The notes beneath the pieces were generated by a model. The model worked only from the letters and a program-made list of their open reading frames with translations. It made no database searches and had not been told where the DNA came from. A DNA stretch of 64,000 nt. It comes from Adiantum capillus-veneris (lineage: Eukaryota; Streptophyta; Polypodiopsida; Polypodiales; Pteridaceae). Location of the stretch: contig CM043966.1 in NCBI GenBank assembly GCA_014529385.2, forward strand, positions 97,725,087 through 97,789,086, read 5' to 3'. The position numbers and the translations under genes are program-made. Each line of letters opens with the position of its first letter. The first letter of the stretch is position 1. This document shows, piece after piece, positions 58,169 to 64,000 of the stretch.

Positions 58169-58188
58169 TGGTTCTGTCGCCGGGACAT
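58169..58188 (+). other. Element C primer-binding site (tRNA-Glu-like)
   Basis: TGGTTCTGTCGCCGGGA directly after the LTR. It resembles the complement of a tRNA-Glu 3' end (TGGTTCCGTTGCCGGGAATC) with two or three differences; this comes from memory of plant tRNA-Glu. Confidence 0.6.
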
Positions 58189-58268
58189 CAATCACTTTTT
58201 CCTTAAAGAGTGAGCCTGGATTGTTTTGGGATAAAGACACAAGAATGCAGGAAGGCGGCGATTACACT

Positions 58269-59351
58269 ATGGCCAACAAGGGGAAAGGAATTATGGAAGA
58301 GGGTTCCTCTTCAAAGGACAGGCACGAGATTCCTATGGTTTTTGAGATTGGCGAGAGCTCACGGCCACGTCAAATTGTACCTCCTGCCAACGTGAATGTC
58401 CCTCTAGTAGTACAGGGCTTTATGACAGGGCAACTTCAGGATTGTCACAAAAATACGGAAGCGTAAACTGACATTTAATTGTACTTCAAATACTCAAGAG
58501 AATTGGAGAGAGAGAGAGAGAGGAAAAGCTTGACACTTCATTGGGGACCAGAAGATGGGCTGGTCCCCCCCCATAAAGAGAATATCTTTATTACTAAGGG
58601 AGAATCTTTACAAGCACAAGAACGGGGCAATAGCCCGTCCTCTATTCTTTTTTTCTGCTTCTGATTGAGAGAGTGCGAACGCTACTCTCTGAATACTGAG
58701 AGGATCTTCCCTCTGCTATGAGATTTTTGGGAAGCTCTCAAAAACGAGAGTCTATCTTCCACAAAACTCAACGGAAGCTCTCGAAAATGAGAGTCTACCT
58801 TCCACTAATTGAGTCCCTTTATGCATAATTATTCCTGCAACAAAAACAAGGGAGAAACACGCAAAATGCGCGCACACATGCTTGCTGTAATTTTCTGCAC
58901 ATAACCTGAAAATGTTACCTGAGCACCTTCCAGAGCCGAAAAAGAGACCTTTTCCGCGATGGAATTGCACGAAACTTGGTATACGCGTAGTGTAGGTAGA
59001 GAAGAACTAGATTCTATATGTATTTTGCTGAAATTCAACCTAAAGGAGGTGATTAAGGGCTGAAAACAGAGAATTTACAGCCACCACACTCTACGAAGAG
59101 AGTGCCTGCTGCAACTTCTCGCGATGAAACCTCACCAAAAGCTGGCTATGGCTATGAGAGCCCTTGTTCTAAACAATGGGAGCACGAGGCCACCACATAT
59201 GTCACAAGGGGCTGGCTGCTCTCAATCTTCCATGGAGGGCTCCAATGCGTAGGGCATACTCACACTAGGCGGGGTAGGAGCACTACCAACCTGGCAAGAG
59301 GGGGAGGGGCTGCTCTCTTATAGCCTCCCAGAAGAGGGGGCGCTAGCATGA

Positions 59352-59382
<31 letters not shown>

Positions 59383-61718
59383 ATGGGAAAGTGTGCCAAG
59401 TGGCACACTCACTTTAAAATTTAAAAACCATTCAACTTTTGACTTTAAAAATCCTATGCTAGTTAATAAAATGTGCAATTAAGTGCACAACTGCACACAT
59501 AGATGCAACCAATTAAATTGTTAGCTGCTCCCCAGCGCAATGCCGTACCGACACTGCTCTGGCATTACCTGTTCACACTTGTCCGGCCATTTGGTCCAGC
59601 GCAAATCATTTAAGAATACTTTAACTAACTTATCCTAAGGCCGTAAAATAATCAGGCCTTAGGGTTATTAATCTAAGGACCCCATCTCATTCCTGTGCTT
59701 GCACTAGCGCACGTAATTTTCTGAGCCTGAAATCTGAGGCTACCGTCTACCCCTTCAAGAAGACCCGATTTCCCAATCGCTAGGGCTTCAGGGTATTTTC
59801 TGCTAGGGTCTCCCCAAGGTGCACTGGCCCAAACTTGGGCGCACCTGAGGCCCCAGAACTGCTAAATCTATTCTGATGTGCACACAACTAATTAAATAAT
59901 TCTTTTCTCGTAAATAAATTAATTATTTACAAAGTCTGACTTAGTTACAAGGATGATGCATTCAAGACTCAGTTAGTTGCCGCGGTGAATGTCTTTTCGC
60001 AGCTGGTGCAGAATCCGAGGTTTATGGAATTCTTGCAAGCGCCACCAGTGCAACAGCAAAATAGGCAACCTACGCCCCGTATGGAGCTTGTTGATGCTCA
60101 AGCCAAGATACTTCATGTCGCGCAGGAGGAAAGGGAACACTCACATGTTGCGGAGTCGGGGGCTCCAAAGCAGGTTCCTCCCGTGCTTGAACAGGTGGCT
60201 AGAACGTCTATTCCACAGGTTATGCCAGTTCAGCCCGCCACCTTTCAGAGCCAGTATGCTGTCTTGAATGGACAGGGAGCTGGATACCAGGCTATGCACT
60301 GAGTTTTTCCACCACCCACGGTACATCCTGGGTATTTCGGGGGTGGATCAGTGTTCCAAAATATGGCTGGTTATGCACCTGGAAGTCAACCGTACATGCC
60401 CGTAACAGTGTTCGGGGGTATGCAAGGCATCATGCCAAACCCCATGTATGGTAGTATCGGCATGCAGCAACGTTTCCACTGCAACCAGGGCCAGTTTGGG
60501 GTGCCACAGGGTCATTTTGGCATGGCTGGTTTTTCTGGACAGCAGCCAGATATCGCACCTTTGACGCAAAATGTGAATGGCCAAGACATGCCAATCATGC
60601 CTACTACAGTGCCCATGTTGCAGACCATTCCGTATGACAACTTGGGGGCACTAGAGAAACCGAAGGCTTACAAAGAAGGTGGTGCAGCGGTAAAGTTCAG
60701 TACCTTCAGTGGTTTCGAGGATAAGACAAAGGCCCTCACTTTCCTCCAGCAGTTTGATACAGCTTATGCGGGAGGGAATTTTACAGAGGCCTCGAAGGTC
60801 AGGAAAGCTGCCACTTTCTTGAAGGACAATGCGCTTACATGGTGGACGACATTGTTAATGCAAGGGCAGGCATCCGCCACTTGGGTTTACTTCAAGCAAA
60901 TGTTTGCATCTGCTTGGCTATCAAATGAATTTGAAGCCGACGTCATCACAGACTGGCACCAGCTTACTTCAGCTTCGTGCAAGAGCTTGCTGGAGTACAA
61001 TAGGAGGTTTTCTAAAACGTTACTCTCAGTGACCTCCTACAGATTTGTGCCATTGACAGAGCAGATAGAGAAGTATTGTTGTGGGCTACCTAAAGGGCTT
61101 CGCGATTACTGTACAAAGAACAGAGTGGCTACCCTTACTCAGCTTATGGAAGTTGCGAACACTGGTCTTGCCTTGTTGAAAGGACAGGATAGTGGATTTC
61201 TCAACAGTGACAAAGGAGGGCAGCAAAAGAAAAATTCAGCGAAGAAGCCCTTTCTGACAACGGCTCCTGATGCGTCACAGGGGTCAAAAAAGGCCACCAA
61301 AGACAAGGATTCAGCCGGGAGTTCTGGAGCGCAGGCAAAGAAACAGAAAAGGAAGCCTTTTGTGCGCAAGTCGCTCGAGGAAAAGAAGGTCCTAATGGCT
61401 GAGAACAAATGCTTTTTATGCGAGCAGCCTGGTCACTTTTCTATCAATTGTCCACAAAGGAAAAGACCAGTTGACTCAGAGGATAAAGAAGACCAGAAAG
61501 GCAAGAAGCCAAAACCCACGGCAGGTTTAGTGCCAGACATGGTAGGTGACAGGCCCAGCACAGATGCCAGTGAGTTATGCAGGACATGGGGTAAAGTTAG
61601 GGATCAGACGGCACTCATCTCCTTTGATCCAGGTGCCAAAGCCAACTTTATCTCACCAGAGTTAGCTATGAAGCTGGGCATCAAAGCTGAAGAGATGGGG
61701 TACACAGCAGAGGCATGA
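58269..61718 (+). pseudogene. Element C gag, zinc knuckle and protease start
   Basis: Gag starts near MANKGKGIMEEGSSSK (58269), is interrupted at 58442 by an LTR-like insert and resumes at 59955 in frame (GQLQ-D-DAFKTQLV). A TGA at 60301 precedes a long frame 60351-61718 with KFSTFSGFEDKTKALTFLQQF, TWWTTLLMQGQASATW and EQIEKYCCGLPKGLRDY. CFLCEQPGHFSINC (~61410) is the knuckle, and SFDPGAKANFISPELA (~61621) is the protease site. A stop at 61716 divides the protease. Confidence 0.88.
58443..59949 (-). mobile_element. Solo LTR-like insert (1,507 bp) in element C gag
   Basis: TG...CA ends (TGTCAC...TTACA) with a perfect AGGAT duplication (58438-58442 and 59950-59954). With one copy removed the gag frame is continuous. 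There is no coding region or primer site, so a solo LTR is likely. Orientation is uncertain; a TATAAGAG (minus, ~59318) hints at minus. Contains (AG)n near 58505-58525 and 59353-59379. It is not obviously like the other LTRs here. Confidence 0.85.
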
Positions 61719-62915
61719 TTGGCATGTCCTGGCCACTCACAGCGTGTTACTCCCATCATTGGAAAACTGCGTCTGCATATTCAGTCGTATGTGGACACTG
61801 AAGAGTTTTATATCATGCCGCTGAAAGGTTGTGACGCCTTGTTGGGGATCCCGTGGATGTTCCGAGTGCATGGAGTCTTGGATGCTTACAACAAAAAGAT
61901 CACTGTACAACATAGGGGCAAAACTCACATCTTGAATGTAAAGCTTAAAGGAGAGTCAGTCCCTATTGTATCTGCTTCTGCTATCACTTCTGTAATAAAG
62001 AATCATCTTTCTGTGTACTTGATTTTTGCACGTGATGTCTCAGATAGTGATCAGTCAAATTTGTATGTGTTAGATAAAGAAAGGTCAGCATTTTTGCAAA
62101 AGTTTAGTGACTGTTTTTCTGATTCATTACCGTCACAATTGCCGCCAGAGAGACCTGAGGACCATCGCATAGATTTGGTGCCAAGGTGTAGCCCACCAAA
62201 TAGACCTCCCTACAGGGTTAGTGCGACGCAGTAGAAAGAGATTATGGGCCAGGTTGAGGAGTTATTAGAGAAGGGGCTGATTCAGCCTAGTTCTTCACCC
62301 TTTTGCTCCCCAGTGCTCCTAGTGCAGAAGAAGGATGGCTCATGGCGCATGTGTATTGATTACCGTGCGTTGAATAAGAATACCATCATCAAGAATAGGT
62401 TCCCTATTCTTAGAATTGATGATATTCTCGATCGTTTAGAGGGTGCTGCAATTTTCAGCAGGATAGACCTTAAGAGTGGGTACCATCAGATTCGTATAAG
62501 GCCAAAGGATGTGCACAAGACTACCTTCAGAACGACATTTGGTCTTTATGAGTTTCTAGTGATGCCGTTTGGGCTAACAAATGCTCCTGCCACGTTCAAC
62601 AGAATGATGGACCGGATTTTCCGCTTGCATTAACAGTTTGTTGGAACGTTCTTCGATGACATGATAGTGTATTCGAAGAATGACGAGGAGCATAGGCGTC
62701 ACTTGACCATTGTGTTCGACGAGTTGCGCAATCACAGGTTACTTGTCAATCCTAAGAAAAGCGAATTCTTCCTCGAAGAGATCCACTTTCTGGGCCACAT
62801 AGTCTCAAAGGATGGTGTTAGAATGGATCCCGCAAAGGTCGAAGCTATCAAGACATGGCCAGACTTGAAGACTGTGCACGATGTCAGAAGCTTCTTGGGA
62901 TTGTGTTCCTACTAA
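61719..62915 (+). pseudogene. Element C protease end and reverse transcriptase
   Basis: Protease second half FYIMPLKGCDALLGIPWMF (~61808). RT in 62244-62915 has [48 protein letters not shown], then a TAA at 62631, the catalytic FFDDMIVYSK (~62650), and HFLGHIVSKDGVRMDP. Further single-base stops at 62232 and 62914. The motif content is otherwise complete, so decay is by point mutation. Confidence 0.9.
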
Positions 62916-64000
62916 AGAAGGTTTATTAGAAATTTTACAAAGATAGCATCGCCTCTTCACGCATTGCAAAAGAAAGAGGTCACACCTCTTAAGTGCTGAT
63001 TTTGTTGTCCAAACAGATCATCAGACCTTGCGATACTTCTTGACACAGTCAAAGTTATCTGAAAAGCATATGCGATGGGCAAACATTCTTTCCATGTTCC
63101 ACTTCCAGATTATGCATGCGGAAGACAAGAAGAATGTTGTCGCTGATGCATTATCAAGAAAGCCACAAATTTCAGCTGTGTCAATTCCTTATCATCATGA
63201 GTTAGATGACATGAAGGAACAGTATACTACTGATGAAGATTTTGCAAGGATCTTTGAACAGTTACAAGAGGGGCAACATCACGAGCACTACCTCCTCAGA
63301 GATGGTTTTATGATGATGCATGGCAAACTTTGTGTCACTAGGCCATTGCGACATAAGGTCATGGAAGAGAGTCATGTCCCACCGTATGCAGGGCATCGTG
63401 GCATTGATGCAACAGTTAAAGCGGTAGAGACATTCTTCTATTGGCCTACCTTGAGGAGAGATGTGGATGCCTTTGTGCGAGCATGCATAGTTTGCCAAAA
63501 GGTCAAATTTGTCAGGCAAAAGGCACCAGGGTTGTTACAACCACTCCCGATTCCGGATAAGCCATGGGAAAGCATTGCTATGGACTTTATCTTTGATCTT
63601 CCAAGGACGCCAACAGGGAATGATGGTAGATGGACCATTATCTGCAGGTTCAACAAGCAGGCCCATTTTATCCCTATCAGGAAGAAGATAAAATCTGATC
63701 AGATGGCACGCTTGTTCATGTACAATGTGTTTAAGTACCATGGTATGCCACAATCGATTATCAGTGATCGTGATCCTCGCATGACCAGTTTGTTCTGGAG
63801 AGGATTGTTTGAGAACATGGGCACTACGCTCAGATTCTCGTCTTCGTTTCATCCACAAACTGATGGACAGTCAAAAGAGGCTAATTCTATTGTCTTAGAT
63901 CTGTTGAAATGCTATGTGTCAGATAATAAGGGCAAGTGCGAACAGTATTTGCCTATGCTTGAGTATGCGTACAATAATACGGTGCATTCGTCTACTGGCA
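62916..64000 (+). pseudogene. Element C truncated RNase H and integrase core
   Basis: RNase H lacks its first half: the text goes from SPLHALQKKEVTP straight to FVVQTDHQTLRYFLTQSKL, so about 250 bases are missing near 62990. VVADALSRKP follows at ~63138. Integrase: the HHCC finger (GHRGIDAT ... CIVCQK), MDFIFDLP (first Asp), ISDRDPRMTSLFW (second Asp), and FHPQTDGQSKEAN, where the catalytic Glu position is Lys. It runs to the window end. Confidence 0.88.

Larger units (their letters stand above)
56720..64000 (+). mobile_element. Gypsy element C (Ty3/gypsy), runs off the window
   Basis: 5' LTR 56720-58168, a tRNA-Glu-like primer site, gag (interrupted by an LTR-like insert), zinc knuckle, protease, RT, a partly deleted RNase H, and integrase reaching the window end. 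The order and sequence are close to element B (same gag and pol family), but the LTR and primer differ. The 3' part lies outside the window. Confidence 0.9.

Overview
This window reads as nuclear DNA of a land plant with a large, repeat-rich genome. The evidence is a plant-type SYP1 (Qa-SNARE) syntaxin, LTR retrotransposons primed by the plant initiator-Met tRNA (TGGTATCAGAGC), chromodomain-like Ty3/gypsy elements, Ty1/copia elements, LINEs, GT-AG introns and many long (CT)n/(AG)n/(AT)n/(CA)n microsatellites. I cannot name the species. A fern or other seedless plant is a guess from the repeat style, not something the sequence proves.

Only one host gene is convincing: an intronless syntaxin at 1299-2312 with a (CT)n-rich leader. 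Nearly everything else is layered mobile DNA. From left to right: a foldback element (4491-4941); a 75-bp inverted repeat between microsatellites (6455-6674); then a three-level nest at 7442-25515. The outer layer is a decayed minus-strand Ty3/gypsy element (LTRs 7442-7586 and 25374-25515). Its reverse-transcriptase gene is split by a ~13.3 kb DNA-transposon-like insert (about 8802-22096). That insert carries a transposase-like gene, a gene of unknown function, a Ulp1/C48 protease gene with four canonical introns, and a gene with a possible BAH-like domain. The transposase-like gene is itself split by a small minus-strand Ty1/copia derivative (9658-13385, 189-bp LTRs, perfect 5-bp duplication).

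Next come a gypsy relic (26741-27800), a full-length but frameshifted copia element (28069-33265), and a 5'-truncated LINE with a perfect 15-bp target duplication (34187-37803). They are followed by a recent tandem duplication (39421-40030), a very low-complexity C/G-homopolymer tract (41246-41811), and a second LINE with ORF1, endonuclease, RT and zinc finger (41860-46785), which is interrupted by a 157-bp TIR element.

The right third is Ty3/gypsy DNA. A 5'-truncated fragment (47599-49048) shares one LTR (49049-49632) with a downstream element B (to ~56565). B's integrase is broken by a 1,445-bp solo LTR (54508-55952, TSD GAGAG). A related element C (56720 to beyond the window) has that same LTR type, a tRNA-Glu-like primer site, and a gag broken by another LTR-like insert (58443-59949, TSD AGGAT).

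The best candidate for an undescribed system is the Ulp1-bearing transposon at 8802-22096, including its two divergent gene pairs and a cluster of about ten degenerate copies of a CGACGCGATAGCG-type motif between two of them. All retroelement genes carry stops, frameshifts or catalytic substitutions and are annotated as pseudogenes, except the two open frames of the small copia derivative.
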